Below, piece by piece: positions 15,910 through 24,144 of a DNA stretch of 64,000 bases. The stretch's first letter is position 1. Each line of letters begins with the position of its first letter. This DNA comes from Pseudotabrizicola formosa (GTDB lineage: Bacteria > Pseudomonadota > Alphaproteobacteria > Rhodobacterales > Rhodobacteraceae): NCBI RefSeq assembly GCF_002900965.1, contig NZ_PJOM01000002.1:744001-808000 (forward strand), in the 5' to 3' direction. The notes beneath the pieces were generated by a model. That model made no database searches. It had not been told where the DNA came from and saw nothing but the letters and a program-made list of their open reading frames with translations. Made by a program: the position numbers and the translations under genes.

Positions 15910-17091
15910 ATGGAAAAGCTGGATGTCATTGTGCTGGGGGCCGGGGCTGCGGGTCTGTTCTGCGGGATCGAGGCCGCGCGTCGCGGGCGGCGGGTGCGGG
16001 TGATCGATCACGCCAGGGCAGCCGGCGAGAAGATCCGCATCTCGGGCGGCGGGCGGTGCAATTTCACCAATCTCGAGATTGCGCCGGAGCGGTTCTTGTC
16101 ACGCAATCCGCGCTTTGCGCTGTCGGCGCTCAAGCGCTTTACCCAATGGGATTTCATCGCGCGGATGGATGGCTGGGGCATCTCCTGGCATGAAAAGGCG
16201 TTGGGGCAGCTGTTTTGCGATGGGCCTGCCACGCAGGTGGTCGAGGCCTTGACCCGCGATCTGGCACGGGCGGGCGCAGAGCTGTGGCTGGGTTGCGAGG
16301 TGGGGGCGGTGGCGGCGTTGCCGGGCGGCGGCTTCCGGTTAGAAACTGCGCGCGGGGTGCTACACTGCGCCGCGCTGGTGGTGGCGACCGGCGGCAAGTC
16401 GATTCCCAAGATGGGGGCCAGCGGCTTTGGCTACCGCGTGGCGGAGCAGTTCGGCCTGCCGCTGGTGGAAACCCGGCCCGGTCTGGTGCCGCTGACCTTT
16501 GCCGAGCAAGAATTGGTCTGGATGAAGCCGCTCTCGGGCCTGTCGGTCGAAGGCCGCGTCCGGCATGGACGCACCGAATTTGCCGAAGGGCTGTTGTTCA
16601 CCCATCGCGGCCTGTCTGGCCCGGCGATTCTGCAGATCTCCAGCTACTGGCGCGAGGGCGAGGCGATTGCGGTCGATCTCGGCATGGGACGCGATCTGGC
16701 GGCGCTGTTGCGAGAGGCCCGCGCGCAAGGGCCGAAACTGGCGCTGCGCACGGCCCTGGCGGGGCTGGTGCCCGAACGGCTGGCAAGGCATCTGGAGACG
16801 GTGGTGGCCCCTGCCGGGCCGCTTGGCACGCTGTCCAACGCGGCGCTGGAGCAGGTGGCAGAGGTCTTGCGCAACTGGCGGCTGATGCCGGTGGGGTCCG
16901 AAGGCTATCGCACCGCCGAGGTCACGTTGGGCGGGGTTGATACCGATGCGCTGGATGCCCGCACGATGCAGGCCAAGGCTGTGCCGGGGATGTATTTCGT
17001 GGGCGAGGTGGTGGATGTGACCGGCTGGCTGGGCGGCTACAATTTCCAATGGGCCTGGTCATCGGGCTGGGCTGCAGGCCAGGCTGTGTGA
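15910..17091 (+). CDS. HI0933/YhiN family flavoprotein (NAD(P)/FAD-dependent oxidoreductase)
   Basis: I place the start at ATG 15910 (MEKLDVIVLGAGAAG), giving 393 residues. An in-frame ATG 36 bases earlier is possible. The N-terminal dinucleotide-binding GAGAAGLFCGIEAARRG motif is followed by the family signature ISGGGRCNFTN, an FCDGPATQVVEAL segment and a C-terminal FAD-contact stretch GLSGPAILQISSYW. The end, GEVVDVTGWLGGYNFQWA, is diagnostic of the HI0933 (BaiN/YhiN) family. Those proteins are flavoproteins of unknown physiological substrate; one gut homologue has been linked to bile-acid reduction. Confidence 0.9.
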   Translation: MEKLDVIVLGAGAAGLFCGIEAARRGRRVRVIDHARAAGEKIRISGGGRCNFTNLEIAPERFLSRNPRFALSALKRFTQWDFIARMDGWGISWHEKALGQLFCDGPATQVVEALTRDLARAGAELWLGCEVGAVAALPGGGFRLETARGVLHCAALVVATGGKSIPKMGASGFGYRVAEQFGLPLVETRPGLVPLTFAEQELVWMKPLSGLSVEGRVRHGRTEFAEGLLFTHRGLSGPAILQISSYWREGEAIAVDLGMGRDLAALLREARAQGPKLALRTALAGLVPERLARHLETVVAPAGPLGTLSNAALEQVAEVLRNWRLMPVGSEGYRTAEVTLGGVDTDALDARTMQAKAVPGMYFVGEVVDVTGWLGGYNFQWAWSSGWAAGQAV

Positions 17092-17095
17092 AATC

Positions 17096-17129
17096 AAGGG
17101 TTTGCGCGACACAATTCGCGCAAACCCTT
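17096..17129. terminator. Inverted repeat between convergent genes
   Basis: A perfect 13-bp stem (17096-17108 with 17117-17129) closes an 8-base loop. It lies between the convergent flavoprotein and aminomutase-like genes. The last bases of the minus-strand gene (stop TAA at 17128-17130) fall inside the right arm. The T runs are short (GATTTC on minus), so it is a terminator-like element of uncertain strength. Confidence 0.55.
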
Positions 17130-18171
17130 AGCGTTCAGGGTCGCTGTAGTGATGCTGATGGCCGTTCGGATCGGTCACGCTCCAGCCCCGCGCCTGTGCC
17201 GTCACATAGCCCGGCCCGATGGGCACCTTGCCAAATCCACCCGGAATATCAAGCACATAGCTGGGCAAAGCCGTGCCGGACAACCGCCCGCGCAAGGCGG
17301 ACATGATCGCTTGCCCCTCGGCAATCGTGGTGCGGAAATGGCCGGCCCCGCGCGCAAGGTCGCAATGATGCAGGTAATAGGGTTTGACCCGCAACCGGAT
17401 CAGCGCGCGGAACAGGTCTTCCAGCGCATCGGCACTGTCATTTACCCCGCGCAGCAGCACCGATTGCGACAGCAGCGGAATGCCGGCATCGGCCAGCCGG
17501 GTCAGGGCGGCGCGGGCCTCTGCCGTCAATTCGTCGGCGTGGTTGGTGTGCACCACGATCCAGACCGACGGGTGCTGGCGCAGCGCATCAATCAGCGCCG
17601 GCGTGATCCGGTCGGGGGCCACCACCGGCACCCGCGTGTGCAGGCGCAGCACGCCGACATGCGGGATCGCCGCCAGACGGGCCACCAGATCGCCGATCCG
17701 CCGCGCCGACAGAACCAGCGGATCGCCCCCGGTCAGGATCACCTCATGAATAGCGGGCGTGCGGGCGATATAGTCCAGCGCGGCCTGGAGCTGATCTGGA
17801 GGCAGATGCCCGGTGTCGCCCACGGTTTCGCGGCGAAAGCAGAAGCGGCAATAGACTTCGCAGGTTTTGGTGACATGCAAGATCACCCGGTCCGGGTAGC
17901 GGTGCGTCAGCCCCGGCACCGGGGCATGCGCATCATCGCCGATCGGATCAGGCAGGTCTTCGGGGCGCTGGATCAGCTCGGCGGCGGAAGGCACGAACTG
18001 GCGCGCCACACCGTCAGACCGGGCAGAGGCCGCGCGCATCTGCGGGGTCAGGCGCAGGCGGAAATCCTGCGCGACGCGTTCCAGCACCGGGGCCTCATCG
18101 GCCCGCACAAGGCCATCGGCGACCAGATCGGAAATGCTCTGCGCCGGGCGCAAGGGGAAGGTGCCATCCAT
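17128..18171 (-). CDS. Lysine 2,3-aminomutase-like radical SAM protein (KamA/EpmB family)
   Basis: The 347-residue protein starts at MDGTFPLRPAQ; a longer frame upstream overlaps the lytic transglycosylase gene. The radical SAM cluster motif is C104-x3-C108-x2-C111 (CEVYCRFC), and the PLP-binding lysine lies in the C-terminal DIPGGFGKVP motif. It is shorter than clostridial KamA (about 415) and near the length of EpmB (about 340), the enzyme that makes beta-lysine for elongation factor P. No epmA or efp is nearby, so EF-P modification is likely but unproven. It is 10 bases downstream of the transglycosylase gene and probably co-transcribed. Confidence 0.88.
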   Translation of the reverse strand: MDGTFPLRPAQSISDLVADGLVRADEAPVLERVAQDFRLRLTPQMRAASARSDGVARQFVPSAAELIQRPEDLPDPIGDDAHAPVPGLTHRYPDRVILHVTKTCEVYCRFCFRRETVGDTGHLPPDQLQAALDYIARTPAIHEVILTGGDPLVLSARRIGDLVARLAAIPHVGVLRLHTRVPVVAPDRITPALIDALRQHPSVWIVVHTNHADELTAEARAALTRLADAGIPLLSQSVLLRGVNDSADALEDLFRALIRLRVKPYYLHHCDLARGAGHFRTTIAEGQAIMSALRGRLSGTALPSYVLDIPGGFGKVPIGPGYVTAQARGWSVTDPNGHQHHYSDPER

Positions 18172-18181
18172 GCTCACAGGG

Positions 18182-18658
18182 TCAGCCGCGCAGGCCGGCG
18201 GCATCCAGCAGTCCCCGGCGTTTGGCCTCGTAATAATAGCCGCGGGCATACCACATCACGGCCCGCTCTTCGGACCCGTTGGCCACCAGCCATGCCCCGC
18301 GCAGGTATTTGACCGCGTAGCGCAGGTTCGTCTCGGGGTCGAGCAGATCGGCGGGCGCGCCGCGAAAGCCCATGGTTCGCGCGGTTTGCGGGTGAATCTG
18401 CATCAACCCCAGATAGGGGCCGTTGCGTGCCGCCGGATTGTAGCGCGATTCCCGCTGCACCACCCGGTGCACCAGACTGACCGGCACGTCATATTCTGCC
18501 GCGTAGCGCTGGATCAGCGCCCGCAGTTCCGGTGTCTCACCCGGGTTGAGCGGGCCGCCGCCGGCCATCAGGGCCCGGCTGCCATCGCGCCCGCCACAGG
18601 CCGAGACGACGAGCGCAAGGCCAAGAAACAGGGCCGCGCGGCGTGAGAACGGGGGCAT
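18182..18658 (-). CDS. Lytic transglycosylase, lipoprotein (SLT domain)
   Basis: The 158-residue protein has a lipoprotein signal peptide with lipobox VVSAC (Cys21). The SLT domain covers about 45-150, and the catalytic glutamate is E70 in QRESRYNPAA. Conserved GLMQIHPQTAR and the tyrosine motif NLRYAVKYL follow. It cleaves glycan strands to 1,6-anhydromuropeptides at the outer-membrane periplasmic face. The small size marks a minimal MltE/Slt-like enzyme. It is the first gene of a pair with the aminomutase-like gene and divergent from the LuxR-type regulator. Confidence 0.88.
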   Translation of the reverse strand: MPPFSRRAALFLGLALVVSACGGRDGSRALMAGGGPLNPGETPELRALIQRYAAEYDVPVSLVHRVVQRESRYNPAARNGPYLGLMQIHPQTARTMGFRGAPADLLDPETNLRYAVKYLRGAWLVANGSEERAVMWYARGYYYEAKRRGLLDAAGLRG

Positions 18659-18741
18659 GGGCAGGATCCTTCTCCCTTGGGGTTGGCGCAGGGTTTACTG
18701 CATCTGCGCCCCACGCTCCAGCCCCCGGCAATGACATTGGC

Positions 18742-18771
18742 GGGAGGGGCGGGAGGCGGGAGGGGCGGGGG
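18742..18771 (+). repeat. G-tract repeat, potential G-quadruplex
   Basis: Six G-tracts of 3-5 bases are separated by 1-4 base spacers within 30 bases (GGG-A-GGGG-C-GGG-AGGC-GGG-A-GGGG-C-GGGGG). This meets the usual four-tract quadruplex rule. It lies in the 185-base divergent region between the transglycosylase and the LuxR regulator, 72 bases before the regulator start. Confidence 0.6.
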
Positions 18772-18843
18772 ATACGACGTAAGGCGGGCTATGCTGGGGT
18801 GGTGCGGCCTGTTAACCTGCGTCATCGCAGCCTGAGGTGAGCC

Positions 18844-19563
18844 ATGACCGTGCATATCCTGCCCCGATCCGACACCCTAGGGTCCGAGCCGACGCGCAGC
18901 CTGCACTCTGCTTTGGTGGTGGATGACCATCCGCTGTTCTGCGATGCCCTGTCGATGACCTTGAAGGCGGTGGCGGGAATCGGGCGGATCGAGACCGCTG
19001 ACCGGTTGGACAGTGCGATTGCCCGGCTGGAGCAAGGCCCGATGCCGGATGTGGTGGTGCTGGACCTGAACCTGCCGGATGTCGATGGCTTGGACGGGTT
19101 GATCCGGTTGAAATCGGTGGTGGGGCTGGTGCCGGTGGTGGTGGTGTCGTCGCTGGCTGACAACCGGGTGATCAGCGCGGCGCTGCGGGCGGGGGCCTCG
19201 GGGTTTGTGCCCAAACACAGCCACCGCGACGTGTTCCGCGCCGCGTTTGACGCGATCCGGCGGGGCCATGCCTATCATCCCGACGGCTATGTTCCGCAAC
19301 ATGATCCGAAAGCCCCGGCCAGCCAGCGCGAAGATGCCGTGGCCCGGCTGGCGCTGCTGACCCGGCAGCAGGCGCGCATCCTGCAGCTGATCTGCGAGGG
19401 CAAGCTGAACAAGCAGATCGCCTTTGACCTGACGATAGCCGAAACCACGGTCAAGGCGCATGTGACCGCGATCATGCGCAAGCTGGGGGTGCAAAGCCGG
19501 ACGCAGGCGGTGCTGATCGCGCGCGGCGCAAGCTTTGACAGCCTGATGCCGGAAGGCGATTGA
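18844..19563 (+). CDS. LuxR/NarL family response regulator
   Basis: The 239-residue protein has a receiver domain (about 22-140) with the acidic pair D27-D28, phosphoacceptor D74 (VVLDLNLPD) and the conserved lysine in FVPKHS. The C-terminal LuxR-type HTH (about 172-232) includes LTRQQARILQLICEGKLNKQIAFDL and IAETTVKAHVTAIMRKLGV. It lies 72 bases before a FIST sensor and its coupled hybrid kinase, both on the same strand. That makes it the likely DNA-binding output of the module; this rests on position. The gene is preceded by a G-rich tract. Confidence 0.9.
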   Translation: MTVHILPRSDTLGSEPTRSLHSALVVDDHPLFCDALSMTLKAVAGIGRIETADRLDSAIARLEQGPMPDVVVLDLNLPDVDGLDGLIRLKSVVGLVPVVVVSSLADNRVISAALRAGASGFVPKHSHRDVFRAAFDAIRRGHAYHPDGYVPQHDPKAPASQREDAVARLALLTRQQARILQLICEGKLNKQIAFDLTIAETTVKAHVTAIMRKLGVQSRTQAVLIARGASFDSLMPEGD

Positions 19564-19635
19564 TCGGGCCGGGCGGATCGAACCGCTTGCCGAAGCCGGA
19601 GGCACGCCCTAGCCTTTGGGCAGGGGGGATTGGCG

Positions 19636-20799
19636 ATGCAGGAAATGCGTGGCTTGACAGCAGGCGGTGCGGCAGACGTCCTGATCAGCGCTTGTGTGCC
19701 CGCCACTGCCCCTGATGCGGCAGGGCAGTTGGCGCAGGCGCTTGGCGCGGGGCCGTTTTCGCGCATCGTGGTGTTCGTGTCGCCCGAGGCTGATCTGGCG
19801 CGGTTCTGTGCCGATCTGGACCTGCACTTTCCGCCCGGTCTGGTGATCGGCTGCACCACTGCCGGAGAGATTTCGCATCTGGGCTATACCGAGGGCGATA
19901 TTGTCGCAGTGGGCTTTCCGGCCGCCTATTTCTGCACCGACTGCCTGTTGGTGCCGGATCTTGCGCGGATCAGCCCGCAAGAGCTGATCGGGCAGCTGAT
20001 CCGCGCCCGCACCGGGTTGCAGCAGGACCGGCCCGGGTGGGATCATGAATTCGCGTTCATGATGGTGGACGGATTGTCGACGGCCGAGGATGATCTGGCC
20101 GCCGCTGTCGCCTCGGGTCTTGGCCCGGTGCCGCTGTTTGGCGGGTCAGCCGCCGATGGCTTGCGCTTCGGGCGGACCCATGTGATCTGGCAGGGGCAGG
20201 CCATCAGCGCTGCGGCGATTGTCATGCTGGTGCGCAGCAGGTGCCGCGCGCGGGTGTTCAACCTTGACCATCTGGTGCCGACCGACCGGCGTATGGTGGT
20301 CACGCAGGCCGATCCGGCGCGGCGCATCGTGCATCAGATCAACGCCGAACCGGCGGCGCAGGAATATGCGCGCCTGCTGGGCAAAGATCCTGCGCAGCTG
20401 ACGACCTTTACCTTTGCCGCCCACCCGGTGGTGGTGCGGGTGGGCGGGCGCCACCATGTGCGGGCAATCCAGAAAATGGAAGAGAATGGCGATCTGGTGT
20501 TCTTTTCCGCCATTGACGAGGGGCTGGTCCTGACCCTCGCCGAGCCGCAGGATATGGTGGCGCATCTGGACCGTGAACTTGGCCGCCTGTCCGATCATGG
20601 TGCCCCTGCCGCCATTCTGGCCTGCGACTGCATTCTGCGTCGGATGGAGGCGCTGGAAAAGCAGCATGCGGGCGCGATTTCGAAGGTGTTGCGTGACCGG
20701 AACGTGCTGGGCTTTTCCACCTATGGCGAGCAGTGGAACTCCATGCATGTGAACCACACGATGACCGGGGTGGCGCTCTATCCGCCGGATCCCGCATGA
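19636..20799 (+). CDS. FIST domain sensor protein, NosP-like
   Basis: The 387-residue protein starts at ATG 19636, eight bases after AGGGGG; a TTG six bases upstream is too close to the SD. It has FIST_N (about 30-215, with FPPGLVIGCTTAGEISHLGYTE and FGGSAADGLRFG) and FIST_C (about 225-365, ending NVLGFSTYGEQWNSMHVNHTM). Bacterial FIST proteins adjacent to NahK-type kinases include NosP, a haem protein that senses nitric oxide and controls the kinase. The stop overlaps the kinase start by four bases, the same arrangement as nosP-nahK. Haem binding cannot be shown here, and other FIST proteins may bind other small ligands. Confidence 0.85.
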   Translation: MQEMRGLTAGGAADVLISACVPATAPDAAGQLAQALGAGPFSRIVVFVSPEADLARFCADLDLHFPPGLVIGCTTAGEISHLGYTEGDIVAVGFPAAYFCTDCLLVPDLARISPQELIGQLIRARTGLQQDRPGWDHEFAFMMVDGLSTAEDDLAAAVASGLGPVPLFGGSAADGLRFGRTHVIWQGQAISAAAIVMLVRSRCRARVFNLDHLVPTDRRMVVTQADPARRIVHQINAEPAAQEYARLLGKDPAQLTTFTFAAHPVVVRVGGRHHVRAIQKMEENGDLVFFSAIDEGLVLTLAEPQDMVAHLDRELGRLSDHGAPAAILACDCILRRMEALEKQHAGAISKVLRDRNVLGFSTYGEQWNSMHVNHTMTGVALYPPDPA

Positions 20800-22994
20800 T
20801 TGACACGCTGATCAACCCCGCCGACCCGCCCGAGCGGCAGATGGAAAAGCTGATGACCATCGCGCAGGTGCTGATGCGGCGGGTGGAATCCGATACCGAT
20901 GACAATGGCGCGGCCTATGCCCAGTTTCAGCGCGCCGCGATGCTGGAAGATCAGGTGCGCGACCGCACCCGTGATCTGGAGCGCGCGCTGGACCTGCTCA
21001 ACGAGTCGAATGCCCGTCTGGGAGAGGCCAACCGCCGCGCCGAGGCCGCGCGACAGAACCTCGCCAATGCGATCGAGACGGTGCAAGAGGGATTTGCGCT
21101 GTTTGATGCGGGCGATGTGCTGGTGCTGTGTAATTCACGCTTTGGCATGCATATGGAAGATATCCGCGATGCCCTGCGTCCTGGCCTGACCTTCGAGGCC
21201 TATGTTGACCGGGTCAGCCGGTCGCGCTTTCTGGAACTGCCGGACTTTGAGACCCCGCAGGACTGGGCGATCCGGCGCAAGCGGCGCCATCAAGATAGGC
21301 ATGTGATCTTTAACGTGCGGATGATCCGGGACCGCTGGGTGCAGGTGTCCGAACACCGCACGGCGGATGGCGGCACGGTGATCTTGCAGACCGATGTGAC
21401 CGATATCATCCGGTCCGAACGGCAGGAGCGGGGCAAGCTGCTGGACGATCAGGCCCGGATGATCCGCGCCACGCTGGACCATATCAATCAGGGCGTGTCG
21501 ATCTTTGATGCTCAGGCGCGGCTGGTGGGGTGGAATGCGCGGCTGGGGCAGCTTCTGGCGATTCCGGTGGCGCGGTTCCGGGTGGGGGCCTCCTTTGACT
21601 ATCTGCTGCAGCGGTTTCGGGAAGAGATCACCCTGTCGGACGGGATGACCGATGCCGCTCTGGCGGCTTGGGTCAAGGGGGCCACGGGTCGCCCCCCGCT
21701 GACCTTCGAGGTGCGGCGCGGCGATGATCTGATTCTGGCGGTGTTCGCGCAGGAAATGCCCGACGGCGGTTTTGTGATGAGCTTTACCGATGTCACCACC
21801 GAACGGGCCGCGATCCACGCGCTGAGCCGGGCCAATGAAACGCTTGAGGCGCGCGTGATGGAGCGCACGCTGGAGCTGGAAGATGCGCTGGCCCATGCCG
21901 AGCGCGCCAATGCCAGCCGGTCGCGCTTTGTGGCCGCCGCCAGCCATGATCTGCTGCAACCGCTGTCTGCTGCCAAGCTGTTCATCGCCAGCATCGGCGG
22001 CGAAGGGGTGCCACCCGAAGCGGTAGAGGCGTTGGAAAAGGCGCAGAATGCGCTGGTCTCGGTCGAGGGGATATTGGACGCGCTTCTGGATATCTCCAAG
22101 CTGGAATCGGGGCGCGCGGCGGTATCGGTGGGGCAGGTGGCGCTGCGCCCGATTCTGGCGCAGCTGGCGGCGGAATTTACCGCCATTGCGGCGGCCAAGG
22201 GCTTGCTGCTGACGGTGCGGCTGTCGGACGCGGTGGTGATGACGGACCCGGCCTATCTGCGCCGCATCCTGCAAAACCTGATCGGCAACGCCATCCGCTA
22301 TACCACGAAGGGCCGGGTGGTGGTGGCCGCCCGCCGGCGTGGGGGGATGACAAGGCTGGAGGTCTGGGACACTGGCCTCGGCATTCCGGAGGAGGAACAG
22401 GACAATATTTTCAAAGAGTTCCACCGGCTGAACGCCCGCGCCTCGGCCAGCGAAGGCATGGGTCTGGGGCTGGCGATCGTGGAGCGGGCCTGTGCCCTGC
22501 TGGGGCATCCCCTGGGGCTGTCCTCCCGGCTGGGACGGGGCACCTGTTTCATGCTGCAGCTGCCGTCGGTTACGTCCGCCGAAACCCTGGCGGTGGCGCC
22601 GCCAGCGGTCACCCGTCCCCGGATGCGCCTGCAGGGCAAAATCGGGTTTCTGGTGGAAAACGACCCCGACCTGTGCCGCGCCATGGCGCTTTTGCTGGAA
22701 AAATGGGGGCTGTCGGTGCTGGATGCTGACAGCGGCGAAGCGGCCCTGGCGCTGATTGATGAGCTGGGAATCCTGCCCGATTTCTTTCTGGTCGACCATC
22801 AGCTGGGCGATGGCATGACCGGGGTGGAATTCATCCGCCTCCTGCGTGCGCGGCATGGCGATGTGCCCACCCGTCTGGTTACCGCCAATCGCAGCCTGCA
22901 GGTGCAGGCACTGGCGCAGCGCGACGGGATAGAGGTGCTGATGAAGCCGCTGGATGCCCGCGCGCTGGAGGCGTTTCTGCGCGACCTGCCATAG
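20796..22994 (+). CDS. Hybrid sensor histidine kinase/response regulator, NahK-like
   Basis: The 732-residue soluble hybrid kinase has an N-terminal coiled coil (about 50-90, ERALDLLNESNARLGEANRR) and two PAS-like segments (about 90-205 and 220-345). A second coiled coil leads to HisKA with H384 in the box AAASHDLLQPLSAAKLF, then HATPase_c with DTGLGIPEEEQ and GMGLGLAIV. The C-terminal receiver (about 620-732) has phosphoacceptor D667 (FLVDHQLGDG). No transmembrane segment is present, so signal input probably comes from the FIST partner. The HDLLQP box and layout match NahK/ErcS-type kinases. Start 20796 overlaps the FIST stop. Confidence 0.9.
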   Translation: MIDTLINPADPPERQMEKLMTIAQVLMRRVESDTDDNGAAYAQFQRAAMLEDQVRDRTRDLERALDLLNESNARLGEANRRAEAARQNLANAIETVQEGFALFDAGDVLVLCNSRFGMHMEDIRDALRPGLTFEAYVDRVSRSRFLELPDFETPQDWAIRRKRRHQDRHVIFNVRMIRDRWVQVSEHRTADGGTVILQTDVTDIIRSERQERGKLLDDQARMIRATLDHINQGVSIFDAQARLVGWNARLGQLLAIPVARFRVGASFDYLLQRFREEITLSDGMTDAALAAWVKGATGRPPLTFEVRRGDDLILAVFAQEMPDGGFVMSFTDVTTERAAIHALSRANETLEARVMERTLELEDALAHAERANASRSRFVAAASHDLLQPLSAAKLFIASIGGEGVPPEAVEALEKAQNALVSVEGILDALLDISKLESGRAAVSVGQVALRPILAQLAAEFTAIAAAKGLLLTVRLSDAVVMTDPAYLRRILQNLIGNAIRYTTKGRVVVAARRRGGMTRLEVWDTGLGIPEEEQDNIFKEFHRLNARASASEGMGLGLAIVERACALLGHPLGLSSRLGRGTCFMLQLPSVTSAETLAVAPPAVTRPRMRLQGKIGFLVENDPDLCRAMALLLEKWGLSVLDADSGEAALALIDELGILPDFFLVDHQLGDGMTGVEFIRLLRARHGDVPTRLVTANRSLQVQALAQRDGIEVLMKPLDARALEAFLRDLP

Positions 22995-23075
22995 CGCGCC
23001 GGATATCCTACGACTTATGTTCCATAGCGCCCCGCCCCGTCGCCGCCTAATCTGCCGCCACAGGGAGACTGACCG

Positions 23076-23600
23076 ATGCACATGAGTGATACCCGCGATA
23101 TCCAAGCCCCGCCCTCCGAGGTCTGGGCCGCCATTCTGAACCCCGAGGTGCTCAAGGCCTGTATTCCGGGCTGCACCGAGGTGACCGGCAACCGCGATGA
23201 GGGGTTCGAGGCGGTGGTGACGCAAAAGGTTGGCCCGGTGAAGGCGACCTTCAAGGGCGCGGTCACCCTCTCCGACATCACCGAGGGCGAGGCGGTGACC
23301 ATCTCGGGTGAGGGCAAGGGGGGACCGGCGGGCTTTGCCAAGGGCGGCGCCGTGGTGCGGCTAGAACCGATCCCGGAAGGCACGCGGCTGTCTTATGATG
23401 TCGAGGCCAATGTGGGTGGCAAGCTTGCGCAACTGGGCAGCCGGATCATCGACGGCTTTGCCAAGAAGATGGCGGATGAGTTTTTCAGCCGCTTCCAGAC
23501 CGCCGTGGAAGGCCCTGCCGAACCGGAAACGGCGGAACCCGCCCCCGAAGGCGACGACGAGACACCGAAAAAAGGCTGGTTCAAGCGGCTGATCACCTGA
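23076..23600 (+). CDS. coxG: CoxG-type SRPBCC protein
   Basis: The 174-residue protein has a CoxG/DUF1008 SRPBCC fold (about 5-145), beginning [26 protein letters not shown] and ending in an acidic linker with a short basic-aromatic tail (KKGWFKRL). In carboxydotrophs CoxG helps anchor CO dehydrogenase to the membrane; the tail here is too short for a transmembrane helix. It precedes coxS by 49 bases, so the four genes coxG-S-L-M probably form one operon. GGAGAC precedes the start by 8 bases. Confidence 0.85.
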   Translation: MHMSDTRDIQAPPSEVWAAILNPEVLKACIPGCTEVTGNRDEGFEAVVTQKVGPVKATFKGAVTLSDITEGEAVTISGEGKGGPAGFAKGGAVVRLEPIPEGTRLSYDVEANVGGKLAQLGSRIIDGFAKKMADEFFSRFQTAVEGPAEPETAEPAPEGDDETPKKGWFKRLIT

Positions 23601-23649
23601 GCGATTGAGCCGCAAAACCGTACCCAGGACAGATCCAAGGGAGGAACAC

Positions 23650-24135
23650 ATGACGAATGTCACGATGACCGTGAACGGAAAATCCGTCTCGGCACCGGCA
23701 GAGGGGCGCACCTTGCTGGTGGAGTATCTGCGCACGGGGCTGGGGCTGACCGGCACCCATGTCGGCTGCGATACCAGCCAATGCGGGGCCTGTGTGGTGC
23801 ATGTCGATGGCCGCGCCGTCAAATCCTGCACCGTCTTTGCGATGGATGTCGAAGGGTCGGATGTGCGCACGATCGAGGGCATGGCCAATGCCGATGGCAG
23901 CCTTGGCGTGGTGCAACAGGCGTTTCAGGACCATCACGGGCTGCAATGCGGCTTCTGCACGCCCGGCATGGTGATGACCACCGCAGCCCTGCTGGCGGAA
24001 AATCCGCGCCCCTCAGAGGCCGAGGTACGCCACGGGCTGGAGGGCAATATCTGCCGCTGCACCGGTTACCACAACATCGTCAAAGCCGTGCTGGCCGCGT
24101 CCGGTCAGGACGCAGACGCCATTGCTGCGCAGTAG
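23650..24135 (+). CDS. coxS: Molybdenum hydroxylase small [2Fe-2S] subunit, CoxS-like
   Basis: The 161-residue protein has an N-terminal plant-type [2Fe-2S] domain with [15 protein letters not shown] and a C-terminal helical [2Fe-2S]_2 domain with QCGFCTPGM and GNICRCTGY, so all eight cluster cysteines are present. The start has GGGAGGAAC upstream; a longer frame lacks support. It passes electrons from the molybdenum site of CoxL to the FAD of CoxM. The gene order S-L-M is that of form II (putative) CO dehydrogenases; form I uses M-S-L. Confidence 0.9.
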   Translation: MTNVTMTVNGKSVSAPAEGRTLLVEYLRTGLGLTGTHVGCDTSQCGACVVHVDGRAVKSCTVFAMDVEGSDVRTIEGMANADGSLGVVQQAFQDHHGLQCGFCTPGMVMTTAALLAENPRPSEAEVRHGLEGNICRCTGYHNIVKAVLAASGQDADAIAAQ

Positions 24136-24144
24136 GGGGATCAG

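Noticed and set aside
21135-23225. 696-codon minus-strand open frame opposite the hybrid kinase
   Set aside because: It is rich in His, Gln and Pro as expected for an antisense shadow of a high-GC gene, with no recognisable domain.
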